From: an uncultured Methanomicrobiales archaeon
GTDB taxonomy: Archaea > Halobacteriota > Methanomicrobia > Methanomicrobiales > Methanospirillaceae
DNA: 64,000 nt
NCBI GenBank assembly: GCA_903832665.1
Contig: CAILCG010000016.1
Location: 1 to 64,000 of the forward strand
Direction of reading: 5' to 3'
Part shown: positions 1-9,606 of the stretch, one piece after another
How the letters are laid out: the number at the start of each line of letters is the position of its first letter
How positions within the stretch are numbered: the first letter of the stretch is position 1
Notes under the pieces: model-generated
What the model saw: only the letters and a program-made list of their open reading frames with translations
Told to the model about the DNA's origin: nothing
Databases searched by the model: none
Position numbers and translations under genes: made by a program

Positions 1-335
1 CTGAAAAGAAAGTTCAGCGGCGATCTCAAAGCTCGAAGATTTCTGATTCAGACAAAAGAAATCGCTACCAAAATGATTGTTTGTAACATTCACACGTTCC
101 TACAATTTCTCATCATTGAGGTTTTCTACAGAGCAGGTTTTAAAAAAATTCCCACAAATTTTTGAGAATCTGAAAAAACCAATATAAAATCCCCTCAACC
201 GGTACAAAGAATTTCGTACATTTTGCGGAAAAGTGTTTACAAAACAAATTTGAAAGAAAAAGGATCGATATCCAGAATTTTTTGGGGTTGATGGAAAAAT
301 GTTGATGTTGCCAGGAAAGACGGAAAATTCTATTC
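1..335. other. Left edge, no gene seen
   Basis: AT-rich sequence with poly-A and poly-T runs. It lies downstream of the minus-strand thioredoxin-like gene. The only open frame here (minus strand, 67 codons) is Phe/Lys-rich with no recognisable motif, and I read it as chance. Nothing else is supported. Confidence 0.5.
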
Positions 336-728
336 TTATCCATAACCCGTTATCTCATAATCATTTGCCGTTGTATTTTTTTCACATTCCTTCTTGAGAG
401 CAAGACCTTCTTCAACCATTTTTTTAAGAAGAGCCGGGTACACCGGCCCCACTATCTCCTGCACTGCTTTACCATAGCAAAAGAACTTGAATGTCGGCGT
501 GCTTCGTATGCCGTATCGCTCGGCAGTCCAGGGGTTGGCCATAATATTGATTCTTGTAAAGAGGACCGAGTTCCTGAACTCTTCCGCGTAACTTTTAAAA
601 TATGGTTCAATTTGTTGACAAAATGGACAGACCGGGCTGTAGAACATGACAGCAACCGGTTGTGTTCCTTTCTTAACAGTCTTTTCCCAGATTTGATCAT
701 TTACTTCCAAGAGCGGTTCGTCAGTCAT
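336..728 (-). CDS. Thioredoxin-fold protein with CPFC motif
   Basis: A 130-residue protein with a thioredoxin fold. The active-site motif CPFC sits near residues 35-38 after the hydrophobic strand VAVMFYS, and the cis-proline region reads IRSTPTFKFF near residues 75-84. These are the two hallmarks of the family, which reduces or isomerises disulfides in the cytosol; no signal peptide is present. The length is slightly above the usual 105-110 residues because of a charged C-terminal tail. An AGGGG ribosome-binding site lies about 6 nt upstream of the ATG. It is divergent from the aldehyde dehydrogenase across about 275 bp. CPFC instead of CGPC suggests a redox potential unlike standard thioredoxin; the exact substrate is unknown. 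Confidence 0.85.
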   Translation of the reverse strand: MTDEPLLEVNDQIWEKTVKKGTQPVAVMFYSPVCPFCQQIEPYFKSYAEEFRNSVLFTRINIMANPWTAERYGIRSTPTFKFFCYGKAVQEIVGPVYPALLKKMVEEGLALKKECEKNTTANDYEITGYG

Positions 729-1003
729 AGAAATCCCCTGTCAGCCTTTCATTAGAGGACACTACACAAAATAGTTTCTTTCGTACATAACAGTAGTCGG
801 GTTTCACCACATACCCATTTATAATTTTTTCTGGCTCCATTGCGTCCGTCATTAAAATTGATAAAAAATGCCCCGATGACGCCTCCAGAACATTTGAGAT
901 ATATTTCCGATCCTGCCAGTTCGGAACGGTTGCCTGGTCCGATCTCTTCCATTTATTGCACAAGCATTGCATATGAATCATGTACGAAAGGAGGAACCAG
1001 GGT

Positions 1004-2434
1004 ATGCTAATGCGAATCGGGGGAACAGATACTGCCGGAATAGATGAGTACTGGATTGAAGTAAAAAATCCGGCAACCGGAACTTTTATCGATCGGGTCC
1101 CGTCAGGAACTTCAGAGGATGTAGCCCGGGCGGTTGAGGCGGCAGATGCGGCAACCGGCGGCTGGAAGAAAAAAACCATGCGGGAGCGGGGAATGATCCT
1201 CTTCCACGCGGCCGCCCTCGTGAGAGAACAGCACAAGGATATCGCCCAGGTATTGACAGAGGAACAGGGCAAACCTCTCCGGGAGGCGATCGATGAAGTC
1301 CGGGGATTTGCCAATATCCTGGAGTACTATGCCGGGATTTCCGCACGGTCTTCTGACGAGACAATCCGGCTGGGCACTTCCGGGGATTGCATGGTAGTGC
1401 ATGAGCCTATCGGAATTTGCGCAGCGATCATCCCCTGGAATATGCCGGTCATTATCATGGGATGGAAGATAGGGCCGGCGCTTCTTGCCGGAAATACCAT
1501 GCTCCTCAAGCCTGCGTCAACAACCCCCTTATCCGGCCTGAAACTCGCAACGATTCTGGAAAAAGCAGGTCTTCCTCCCGGGGTTCTCAATATTGTAACG
1601 GGAAGTGGTGAGTCCGTTGGGGAAGCCATTGTCCGGCACCCCCTCATCCGTAAAGTCTCCTTTACCGGGGACTGCTCAACCGGCAAAAAAATTCAGGCAA
1701 TGGCATCAGGAACGGGAAAAGAACTCACTTTGGAGCTCGGGGGTTCTGATCCGATGATCGTCATGGATGACGCCGATATCGACCGGGCGGTAGAAGGTGC
1801 GATCAGGGGTCGGTTTTACAATACCGGCCAGACGTGCACTGCCGTAAAACGCCTGTATGTACATGACAAAATTGCAGATGCTTTCGTAAAGAAACTCCAG
1901 AAGCGGGTAGAATCCCTCAAGGTGGGAAATGGCCTTGAACCGGGAATCGATCTTGGGCCGATGAACAGTGCAGGACAGCGGGAACGGATTGCCGGTATGG
2001 TAACTGATCTGATCGATAAGGCAGAGGGAGCAATTCTTGCCGGCGGGTGTTCACTTACGGGGCCAATGTTCGATCCGGGATATTTCTATAGCCCTACCCT
2101 GGTCTCCGATGTCAGGCCCGGATCCCGGCTCCTGAACGAGGAGATATTCGGACCGGTTTTACCTGTCATGAGCGTCCCGGATCTTGAAACGGCAATCCGG
2201 GAAGCAAACCGGTCACGCTATGGTTTGGGCGCTTCTGTATGGACAAATAATCTTGCGACTACAAAACAGGTTTTTGATCAGGTGCACGCAGGTATCATCT
2301 GGGTAAACCGCCATCTCACTGTTCCACCCGAGATCCCCTTTGGAGGGATAAACGAAAGCGGTATTGGCAGGGAGAATGGTTCCCGGGCCCTGGAGAGTTA
2401 TAGCAGGACAAAGACCCTGTTTTTGGGGTGGTGA
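1004..2434 (+). CDS. NAD(P)-dependent aldehyde dehydrogenase
   Basis: A full-length aldehyde dehydrogenase superfamily protein of 476 residues that oxidises an aldehyde to its acid with NAD(P). The general base Glu is in LELGGSD (about residue 244), the catalytic Cys is in GQTCTAV (about residue 278), and the EIFGPVLPV and PFGGINESGIGRE motifs are present. The overall pattern resembles succinate-semialdehyde, lactaldehyde and glycolaldehyde dehydrogenases, but substrate cannot be fixed from sequence. An earlier in-frame ATG at 980 exists, but the strong AAAGGAGG at 987-994 sits inside that extension and points to the ATG at 1004. The gene stands alone, divergent from the thioredoxin-like gene. 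Confidence 0.9.
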   Translation: MLMRIGGTDTAGIDEYWIEVKNPATGTFIDRVPSGTSEDVARAVEAADAATGGWKKKTMRERGMILFHAAALVREQHKDIAQVLTEEQGKPLREAIDEVRGFANILEYYAGISARSSDETIRLGTSGDCMVVHEPIGICAAIIPWNMPVIIMGWKIGPALLAGNTMLLKPASTTPLSGLKLATILEKAGLPPGVLNIVTGSGESVGEAIVRHPLIRKVSFTGDCSTGKKIQAMASGTGKELTLELGGSDPMIVMDDADIDRAVEGAIRGRFYNTGQTCTAVKRLYVHDKIADAFVKKLQKRVESLKVGNGLEPGIDLGPMNSAGQRERIAGMVTDLIDKAEGAILAGGCSLTGPMFDPGYFYSPTLVSDVRPGSRLLNEEIFGPVLPVMSVPDLETAIREANRSRYGLGASVWTNNLATTKQVFDQVHAGIIWVNRHLTVPPEIPFGGINESGIGRENGSRALESYSRTKTLFLGW

Positions 2435-2865
2435 AAACATAACAATCTCCGGCCGGGGAAACAAAAAAAATCACACAAAACCTGTATGAATTGCAGTCAT
2501 TCCTGATCTTTCGGAACCTGATGATTTTTACCGGTTCTGGCATTAACAGAAAATTACATCTTTCCTTTTCGCATACAGGGAATTTTTATGAAATCCGCAT
2601 CCCGGCAGGAGTTTTTTGCCGCGGTTGCAAGTTCCTGGCTGGCCGGCGTACAGAAATCCCCGGTTTCGTGTTTTTTTGTGCAACTGGGACAGCCGGTCTC
2701 ATTTCCCCGGGTTGGTTGGGTGCCCGCGAGGTGTTTGCAAAGAAAGGAAAAAGACATCATTTCTATCATCCCAGCATTACCTGTCAAAGAGTATAAAGAA
2801 ATGTGCAGTTGAAGATTATTTTCTGGTTTATTTCATTCCGCTCTTCTCACTTATCTGCACGGATC
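2435..2865. other. Intergenic, no gene seen
   Basis: This lies between the aldehyde dehydrogenase (plus) and the YkgJ-like gene (minus), which converge here. Several short overlapping open frames of 74-101 codons occur on both strands, but none has a good ribosome-binding site or a familiar motif. A T-rich stretch at 2660-2680 could be part of transcription termination. Confidence 0.5.
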
Positions 2866-3348
2866 TTATCTGACCACACGGTATCCTGCACGCACAAGAG
2901 TTTCCTCCACAAATATCTCCCAGGTCATTTCATCCGCGATCTCCGCTTCCGCGATCTTCTGGTTCCAGAGTCTGCGGAGATTGGGATCGTTTGTGGTAAA
3001 ATACCGTGACGCATCAGTAACTTTTCCGATACGGTTACTTCCTGAGTCAAGTACGAGCAGCCGATAACAGGAATACTGGCGGCATAATCCCGGGCGGGTT
3101 GTATGAACAGAACAGACACATTTCTCAGTACCAGTCTCTCTCAGGAAGGGACATGCCATAGGCCGCGAAGCGGTTAACTCAGCCGACCGGAACAGGTGTA
3201 TTTTATCAGAATCCACTGAAACGATCCGCTCTTCTCCAGTAACGGTAAACCCAATACGGAATGTATGGGAGTCGAGTTCTTCACGTATTTCTATGATCTC
3301 GCCCATGGAGCTGCAACACTCCCCGCATTGATGGCAGGAAAAAACCAA
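2866..3348 (-). CDS. YkgJ-family Cys-cluster protein
   Basis: A 160-residue soluble protein of the YkgJ/CxxCxxCC family. The N-terminal motif CHQCGECCSSMG is followed by CPFL, then CVCSVHTTRPGLCRQYSC. These are the Cys pairs expected to bind an Fe-S cluster or zinc in this family. Biochemical function of the family is not settled. The start is a TTG: an AAGGAGT ribosome-binding site sits 6 nt upstream, and the first Cys motif begins only four residues in, so no later start is possible. It is convergent with the aldehyde dehydrogenase and divergent from the pscS operon. Confidence 0.8.
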   Translation of the reverse strand: MVFSCHQCGECCSSMGEIIEIREELDSHTFRIGFTVTGEERIVSVDSDKIHLFRSAELTASRPMACPFLRETGTEKCVCSVHTTRPGLCRQYSCYRLLVLDSGSNRIGKVTDASRYFTTNDPNLRRLWNQKIAEAEIADEMTWEIFVEETLVRAGYRVVR

Positions 3349-3464
3349 AACGGTACTCCTTCTTATTCATTCTCTCGGTTAAGACCCGATATATTCAGCG
3401 ATCTGACATTGATGAAAACGGTTACTTATTTCAGGGCAGTTCAATATTAGTAAGGTGATTCCAT

Positions 3465-3647
3465 TTGTCAAAACGGGCAGTTGATATGACGTTCCAGGCT
3501 CTTTTTACCCTTACCGATCTCCGGGTAATTCTCCGGGAGACCACACCCAGGCACGAACTGGACGAAAAACAACGTGAGCAGGCGCAACGTCTTCTGGATA
3601 ATCTCGAACGACAGGTCTCTTCACTAAAACAGGAGATGCTGAAATGA
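3465..3647 (+). CDS. 60-residue helical ORF coupled to pscS
   Basis: A 60-residue, charged and probably all-helical protein. Its second half looks like a coiled coil (DEKQREQAQRLLDNLERQ). It starts at TTG 3465 behind an AAGGTGA ribosome-binding site and overlaps pscS by four bases (ATGA), so translation of the two is probably coupled. I do not recognise the family with certainty. From established knowledge, methanogens carry a scaffold protein, SepCysE, that ties SepRS to SepCysS, and its N-terminal part is a small helical domain. A free-standing equivalent here is plausible but is inference. TTG start and short length keep confidence moderate. Confidence 0.6.
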   Translation: MSKRAVDMTFQALFTLTDLRVILRETTPRHELDEKQREQAQRLLDNLERQVSSLKQEMLK

Positions 3648-4825
3648 GATGCGCAAGCGGGATTGAGGCGCGGCAGGTGGATGAACTAGCGATAAATATC
3701 GATCCAATTCAGGCGGGTGGAAGACTTACGGGGGATGCGATGAAAGCCGTGATTGCGTACGGCGACGGGTATTCTGTCTGCGATAACTGCCGCAAACCAA
3801 ACCGTCTCGATTACATCAACAAACCCCCGATAGCAGAATTCCACAAGGATGTTGCGGGATGGTTGAACATGGATGCAGTCCGCACCGTGCCGGGTGCCCG
3901 GCGGGGATTCCAGGCCGTTGCCCATACCTTTATCCGTAAAGGAGATCCGGTCCTGCTCACATCGCTCTCCCATTATACAGAATTCCTGGCCATTGAGGGG
4001 GCGGAGGGAATTGCCTGCGAGATACCAGCTGACGATCACCATATTATCACACCGGATGCAGCCGCCGTCAAAATTGAAGAAGTGAAAAAACAGTCTGGCA
4101 GGGCGCCCGTTCTTGCTTTCATTGACCATGTGGACTACCAGTATGGGAATATGCACGATGTAAAAGGGATTGCAAAAGTCTGTCACCAGTACGATATCCC
4201 GGTCCTCTACAATGGTGCCTACACGGTCGGGATCATGCCCGTGAATGGAAAAGATCTTGGCGTGGATTTCGTTATTGGTTCCGGGCATAAGAGCATGGCA
4301 TCTCCCGCCCCGTCCGGGATCCTTGCAACAACAACAGAATATGCAGCAGAAGTCTTCCGCACGACCGCGATCACCGGGGATGTAACTCATCGTAAATTCG
4401 GGATAAAGGAGCCGGAGATGATGGGATGCACGCTGATGGGGGTGACCCTTATCGGGATGATGGCATCATTCCCGCATGTCAAAGAACGGGTAAAACACTT
4501 TGACCGGGAATTGGAGAACAACCGGATCGTGGTAGACGGACTTCTGGCTGTTGAGAGAACAAAAATTCTCTCAGAGATGCCCCGGAAACACACACTGACC
4601 CGGGCAGATACCATAGGTTCTTTTGACAGAGTAGCAGAAACCCATAAGAAACGAGGATTTTACTTCTCAAGTGCCCTTGAAGAGAAAGGCGTAACGGGAG
4701 TAATTCCCGGCGCAACGAAAGTTTGGAAGTTCAATACGTACGGCATGACTCAGAAGCAGGCACGGTATCTCGCTGACACATTTGGCGAAATCGCTCAGGA
4801 AAATGGGCTTACGGCAAGTAAATAA
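3644..4825 (+). CDS. pscS: Sep-tRNA:Cys-tRNA synthase
   Basis: A 393-residue PLP enzyme that converts phosphoseryl-tRNA(Cys) to cysteinyl-tRNA(Cys), the second step of tRNA-dependent cysteine formation in methanogens lacking the normal CysRS route. The sequence matches throughout: YSVCDNC carries the paired N-terminal cysteines (about residues 46 and 49) that the family uses for sulfur transfer, the PLP lysine lies in GSGHKSMASPAP (about residue 216), and a third cysteine is in PEMMGCTLMG. Length is normal. The start overlaps the upstream 60-residue ORF by four bases, which suggests a two-gene operon. A T-rich run follows the stop and may terminate transcription. Confidence 0.95.
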   Translation: MRCASGIEARQVDELAINIDPIQAGGRLTGDAMKAVIAYGDGYSVCDNCRKPNRLDYINKPPIAEFHKDVAGWLNMDAVRTVPGARRGFQAVAHTFIRKGDPVLLTSLSHYTEFLAIEGAEGIACEIPADDHHIITPDAAAVKIEEVKKQSGRAPVLAFIDHVDYQYGNMHDVKGIAKVCHQYDIPVLYNGAYTVGIMPVNGKDLGVDFVIGSGHKSMASPAPSGILATTTEYAAEVFRTTAITGDVTHRKFGIKEPEMMGCTLMGVTLIGMMASFPHVKERVKHFDRELENNRIVVDGLLAVERTKILSEMPRKHTLTRADTIGSFDRVAETHKKRGFYFSSALEEKGVTGVIPGATKVWKFNTYGMTQKQARYLADTFGEIAQENGLTASK

Positions 4826-5110
4826 TCCCGACAATATTTTTTTTTAAAATTCCGGTAATTGCCAAATTTCTCCGTGGCCAGTCGAAATTACTCGATCAAC
4901 CGTGGTTGAAACCAACCGTCTTCCATTATGAGGAAGAGATCCCGGGAATTTTTGTATCCTCGGGTTTCAGGTTTTGTGGGCCCAGTTCCATAAAAAAAAC
5001 TTTTGGCAAAAAAATCATCTTAATGGCGGGATAAAATAATGCAATTTTAAAAAAAAAATGTGGGAGTCCGTGATTTTTTTATTTTTAGTGAAAATCTAAA
5101 AAAATCATTT

Positions 5111-6313
5111 TTACCGGTAACATTCACCGTGCTGTGAGAGATCGAGGCCCACGTATTCTTCTTCTTCGCTTACGCGGAGCCCCATTGTCTTGTCAACAGC
5201 AATGGCGATTACACAGGTAACAACAAACACGTAAATTGTGACAACCACTGCACCGAAAACATTTGCGGTAAACTGATGTACATTTCCTTCGAGCAGGCCG
5301 GAATAACTGCAGACTGCAGTTGTTGCAAATATTCCTGCAAAGATCGTACCCATAAAACCTCCAACCCCGTGGACGGCCCATGCATCGAGACTCTCGTCCA
5401 TCCCGCTCTTTATCCTCAAGAGCATTGCCTTATAGCAGACAATTCCGGCGATCGCACCAATCAGGACAGCAACCAGAGGAGTGACGTACCCGGCAGCTGG
5501 AGTAATTGTTCCCAACCCAGCTACGGCTCCGGTGACCATCCCGAGAGAACTGGGCTTGCCATAGTACCAGCTGATCGCCATCCAGGAAAGTGCACCGGCT
5601 GCCGCTGCGGTGTTGGTCACAACGATTGCGTTCACTGCCATACCATTGGCTGCAAGAGCACTGCCGCCATTGAAACCGAACCACCCGAACCAGAGAAGAG
5701 CAGCTCCCAGGAGAGTCATCGGAATATTGTGGGGTTCCATAGAGTAATGACCGTACCCTGCACGTTTACCAATTACAATTGCAAGTGCCAGTGCGGCAAA
5801 CCCGGCACTGATATGTACGACGATTCCGCCGGCAAAATCAATAACACCAATTGCAGCAAGCCAGCCACCTCCCCACACCCAGTGGGCGATTGGATCGTAC
5901 ACCAGTGTTGTCCAGAGTAATGAAAAGATGATAAATGAACTTAATTTTACTCTCTCAGCAAGACCCGATGTTACAATTGCAACAGTGACCGCGGCAAAAG
6001 TCATCTGGAAAAGCATGAACAGGAGCGGGGGATACCCTGCTTCTCCGGGATTCATGCTCACGCCGTTCAGCCCAAGATTCCCCAGGTTTCCAATAAGTCC
6101 GCTTACATCGGGTCCAAAGGATAAGGTATACCCCACAAAAATCCACTGAATACTCACAAGGGCAAAAGCAACGAAGGAAAGTGAGATCATGGAGATAAAA
6201 TTCTTCTTTCGCACAAGTCCGCCGTAGAAAAAACCTACGCCGGGTGTCATCAGCATCACGAGCGCTGATGCCGTGATAAGCCAAGCAATGGTGGATCCGC
6301 TATCTGCAACCAT
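5111..6313 (-). CDS. amt: Ammonium transporter Amt
   Basis: An AmtB-family ammonium channel of about 400 residues with eleven predicted membrane segments. Family signatures are present: [11 protein letters not shown] near the N-terminus, [18 protein letters not shown] with the pore histidine, [11 protein letters not shown], and [15 protein letters not shown] with the second pore histidine. It imports ammonium for assimilation. I chose the ATG at 6313 because it gives the usual Amt N-terminus; a TTG at 6382 would add 23 residues of atypical sequence. In many archaea amt is followed by glnK, the PII protein that blocks the channel. None is present on either side here. Confidence 0.93.
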   Translation of the reverse strand: MVADSGSTIAWLITASALVMLMTPGVGFFYGGLVRKKNFISMISLSFVAFALVSIQWIFVGYTLSFGPDVSGLIGNLGNLGLNGVSMNPGEAGYPPLLFMLFQMTFAAVTVAIVTSGLAERVKLSSFIIFSLLWTTLVYDPIAHWVWGGGWLAAIGVIDFAGGIVVHISAGFAALALAIVIGKRAGYGHYSMEPHNIPMTLLGAALLWFGWFGFNGGSALAANGMAVNAIVVTNTAAAAGALSWMAISWYYGKPSSLGMVTGAVAGLGTITPAAGYVTPLVAVLIGAIAGIVCYKAMLLRIKSGMDESLDAWAVHGVGGFMGTIFAGIFATTAVCSYSGLLEGNVHQFTANVFGAVVVTIYVFVVTCVIAIAVDKTMGLRVSEEEEYVGLDLSQHGECYR

Positions 6314-6637
6314 ATGTCCACATCCCAGTTGAGAAGTATGATTTGTTCCCTCAACCCACGGTTCCCCGCTACAGGAGAACAACGGGAATTATGTACCAAA
6401 TCTGAAGAATCATTCGACTTGGTACTACATAAAATGGAAGGAAGTCGTATTCTTACATATTTAAAAATATGGATAAATAAGGGAAAAAATTCCCTGATGT
6501 TTGAAAAAATTTCCCAAAACGGTGTGTCAAATGGTCTCAGCGCCACGGTTGTTTTATTAATCGCGGTAACCTACGATTCGTTTGTCACTATAACATATCC
6601 CGATGGGTAAATTCAAAGAAAATAGGGGGAGGAAGAT
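6314..6637. other. Divergent promoter region amt / ppk2
   Basis: A gap of 324 bp between two divergent genes must hold both promoters. AT-rich stretches such as CATATTTAAAAATAT near 6457-6470 and ACTATAACATAT near 6588-6599 are candidate TATA elements. The short plus-strand open frame here has no support. Confidence 0.45.
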
Positions 6638-8116
6638 ATGTTTGAAAAGCTGGATCTGAAGAAAACCATCAATGACGAAACTTTTGAAAAACCCATCGAT
6701 GAACTGAAAGACCGCCTGAGCGTCCTCCAGCGGACACTTCGCGATCTCAATATACCGGTCATCATCGTTCTTGAGGGGTGGAATGCATCCGGCATCACCA
6801 TGTCAATCCAGGAGATTATCCAGTCACTCGATCCCCGCGGATTTAACCTGCACGCAATAGACAATCCCACCGATCAGGAAAAGACCCGTCCCTTCATGTG
6901 GAGGTTCTGGTTGAAGATCCCATCAAACGGCCGAATCACCATCTTTGCCCGGAGCTGGTACAGCAGGGCACTTGCAGAAAAACTTTCCATTGCAGGCTGG
7001 AAAAAAACAATGAGAAATGAGATCACCTCGATCAACAATTTCGAACGGAACCTTTCGGATAACGGAACCATTATCATAAAAAATTTTTTGCATATCAGCA
7101 AAGAAGATCAGAAAATGCGCCTCCTTGTGAGGGAACGAAATCCCCTTACCGCCTGGCTGGTGACCCCCAAAATCTGGAATTTCCATCACCATTACGATAC
7201 GTATCTCCCCATCATCGAAGAGTTTATTGAAAATACCGACACTTCCTATGCCCCGTGGCATGTGATCGGGGCCACTGACCGCGAGTATACCATTTTGAAA
7301 ATATATTCGGTCCTGGTAAAAACACTGGAAAAGAAAATTTCCGAATCCCAAGCCGGTCACACCCATAAAAATAAAAACCGGAGTATTGTCAAACCCCCTA
7401 AAAAACAAGTCATGAGAAGGGCATCTTCCGAATCAACCCACACAAAGGAAAAATGCCAGGATATCCTGAATAATCTCCAGATCGAGATGCTGGAGTTACA
7501 TTACCTTCTCTTTAAGAGAAAAATTCCGTTTGTTATTGCCTATGAGGGCTGGGATGCGGCCGGAAAAGGGGGCAATATCATGAGAGTTGCCCGATACATG
7601 AATCCTCTTGGATATGATGTAATTCCGGTTGCTGCTCCCAACCAGAACGAAAAGCAGTACCACTACCTGAGGAGGTTCATCAAGCATTTTCCCACTGCGG
7701 GCCATATCGCGATTTATGACCGGAGTTGGTACGGGAGAGTTCTCGTAGAAAGGGTGGAAGGATTTTGTTCCGAGAATGAATGGCAGCGGGCGTACCTGGA
7801 GATCAATGAGATGGAGCAGGATTATGTGGAGAGCAGTGGCGGGGGCATGCTGAAATTCTGGCTCGAGATTGACAAAAACGAACAGCTCAAACGATTCAAA
7901 CAGCGGGAGAACGATCCTCTCAAGAAATACAAAATTACCGAAGAAGACTGGAGGAACCGGGAAAAATGGGACCAGTACGATGAGGCGGTCGACGAGATGC
8001 TTGCAAGAACAAATACCACCTATGCCCCGTGGGTGGTAATTGAATCCGATGACAAATGGTATGCCCGGGTCAAAGCGCTCAAGACGGTTATTACCAATAT
8101 CGAAAAACTGCTCTGA
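6638..8116 (+). CDS. Two-domain PPK2: polyphosphate:AMP phosphotransferase
   Basis: A 492-residue fusion of two PPK2 domains, the architecture of class II PPK2 (polyphosphate:AMP phosphotransferase), which makes ADP from AMP and polyphosphate. The C-terminal domain has an intact Walker A loop (GWDAAGKGG), the DRSWYGR lid motif and the APW motif near its end. The N-terminal domain keeps the same skeleton (GWNASGIT, ARSWYSR, APW) but has lost the Walker A lysine, so it is probably structural. A GGGGGAGG ribosome-binding site precedes the ATG. Role: energy recovery from stored polyphosphate. Nucleotide preference cannot be proven from sequence. Confidence 0.9.
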   Translation: MFEKLDLKKTINDETFEKPIDELKDRLSVLQRTLRDLNIPVIIVLEGWNASGITMSIQEIIQSLDPRGFNLHAIDNPTDQEKTRPFMWRFWLKIPSNGRITIFARSWYSRALAEKLSIAGWKKTMRNEITSINNFERNLSDNGTIIIKNFLHISKEDQKMRLLVRERNPLTAWLVTPKIWNFHHHYDTYLPIIEEFIENTDTSYAPWHVIGATDREYTILKIYSVLVKTLEKKISESQAGHTHKNKNRSIVKPPKKQVMRRASSESTHTKEKCQDILNNLQIEMLELHYLLFKRKIPFVIAYEGWDAAGKGGNIMRVARYMNPLGYDVIPVAAPNQNEKQYHYLRRFIKHFPTAGHIAIYDRSWYGRVLVERVEGFCSENEWQRAYLEINEMEQDYVESSGGGMLKFWLEIDKNEQLKRFKQRENDPLKKYKITEEDWRNREKWDQYDEAVDEMLARTNTTYAPWVVIESDDKWYARVKALKTVITNIEKLL

Positions 8117-8231
8117 CAATTTTCCCATTTACCGCCGGGGAATGTTGCACATTCTTCCGGTTCATACCAGGTAAAATGAAAAAATGATAATAGAATCCGG
8201 GTATCCTTCAGAACACACAAGGGTCGCACGA

Positions 8232-9443
8232 TCAGGTTCCGGTAATAATCTCACTGTTCAGTGCAGTAACATACACTAATTCAGTGCATGCCCGTGAAAC
8301 GAGCAGCTCGATCTCCATTTTCTGTTCGCATTCCAGTATAACTTTTAACTCTGCAGCAGTTGCCGGCATTTTGGGTACCGCCCGGCAGGCGAGATCTCCC
8401 GGATGGGTGTCAAAAGTGCCGATACGCCGGGCGATAGTGACGATCTCTTCCTTATCGTGGGTAATGAGAGGGCGCAGAACAGGTACCGTCACCCCTTCAG
8501 AGATAACGGAGAGGTTCACCAAAGTCTGAGATGCAACCTGACCCAGATTCTCTCCGGTAATAAGGGCCAGGGCTCCTTCATGCCCCATCAGGTTTGCCGC
8601 CACCTTGAGCATGAACCGTTTGCAGATCACACAACGGTACCGTGGAGGGATACGGAGCTCCTGCATCTGGTCGTACAGGGGTTCGCTGTTGGCAATCACC
8701 ATCATAAGGGGGTAGCCTGCACACCAGCGCGAAAGCCTGCGATGATTTTCTATTGCCGCTGCTTTGACATCGCATCCCGCCCATCGCCCACCGTCAAGAT
8801 GCAGGTGGTTTATCTCGCATCCGCGCTTCATTGCCAGCCACGATGCAACCGGGGAATCAATACCCGATGAGAGCAGCACAAGGGCACGTCCCTGCGTTCC
8901 CCAGGGCAATCCCCCGGGGGCAGAGATACGGGAGTCGTACACCAGCCCGCCAAAATCCCTGACCTCAATAAAGACCTCGTAATCCGGATGGTCGAGATCT
9001 ACATAGAGACCGGGGATCTCTTCATAGATCGCAGAGCCAATCCGCGCACCCAGTACCTGGCTGTCGAGCCCGGTCTTCTGCTGGCGCTTTGCTCTTACCG
9101 CAAAACTCATTCCGGCAGAGAGGCGTTCTTTTGCCAGAATGACCGCTTCCCTGCAGAGATCTTCAATAGTGCCTCCGGTCTTTGTACAGATGCTTACGTC
9201 CACAAGGCCAAAGATACGCGAGACGATATCTGCTATCTTTTCAGGCTCCGCGCCAAAGATCAAGATACGCCCCCGGGGCGTCTCATAATGCCCCTGAAGA
9301 GCTGAAGCATTGAGTGCTTTTCCAATGTTTCGCAGGAGAAGCCCGATAAAATGGTGTTTGACAGGGTCGCTTTTTAAAAAAAGTTCACCATATCGTACCA
9401 TTACCAACCGTTCAGAGCAGGTTTTTTCTTTAACGGTTTGCAT
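8232..9443 (-). CDS. thiI: ThiI-type tRNA 4-thiouridine synthase
   Basis: ThiI of about 403 residues: an N-terminal ferredoxin-like/THUMP part (VRYGELFLKS...), then a PP-loop ATPase domain with the loop LLSSGIDSPVASW that adenylates U8 of tRNA before sulfur insertion. The rhodanese domain of bacterial enzymes is absent, as is common in archaea; a CVICKR cysteine pair in the C-terminal half could serve sulfur transfer. I prefer the ATG at 9443 (AAAGGGA just upstream) over a TTG at 9467 that has no ribosome-binding site. Neighbours suggest no operon. Confidence 0.9.
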   Translation of the reverse strand: MQTVKEKTCSERLVMVRYGELFLKSDPVKHHFIGLLLRNIGKALNASALQGHYETPRGRILIFGAEPEKIADIVSRIFGLVDVSICTKTGGTIEDLCREAVILAKERLSAGMSFAVRAKRQQKTGLDSQVLGARIGSAIYEEIPGLYVDLDHPDYEVFIEVRDFGGLVYDSRISAPGGLPWGTQGRALVLLSSGIDSPVASWLAMKRGCEINHLHLDGGRWAGCDVKAAAIENHRRLSRWCAGYPLMMVIANSEPLYDQMQELRIPPRYRCVICKRFMLKVAANLMGHEGALALITGENLGQVASQTLVNLSVISEGVTVPVLRPLITHDKEEIVTIARRIGTFDTHPGDLACRAVPKMPATAAELKVILECEQKMEIELLVSRACTELVYVTALNSEIITGT

Positions 9444-9606
9444 AATCCCTTTACTATTGATATTCAAGGGTGATAACCATTGGTTACGACAGCAATGTTT
9501 TTTATTTTTTTTAGCGATTCTGCCACAAAACCCGCAGATTTCCGGAACGGGAAATACCCAGATGACAACGAAATCCTTTAATCAGGAGAGTGAATAGTGT
9601 ACTGAA

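Noticed and set aside
2491-2812. Open frames of 74-101 codons after the aldehyde dehydrogenase
   Set aside because: Several overlap in different frames and on both strands, and none has initiation signals.
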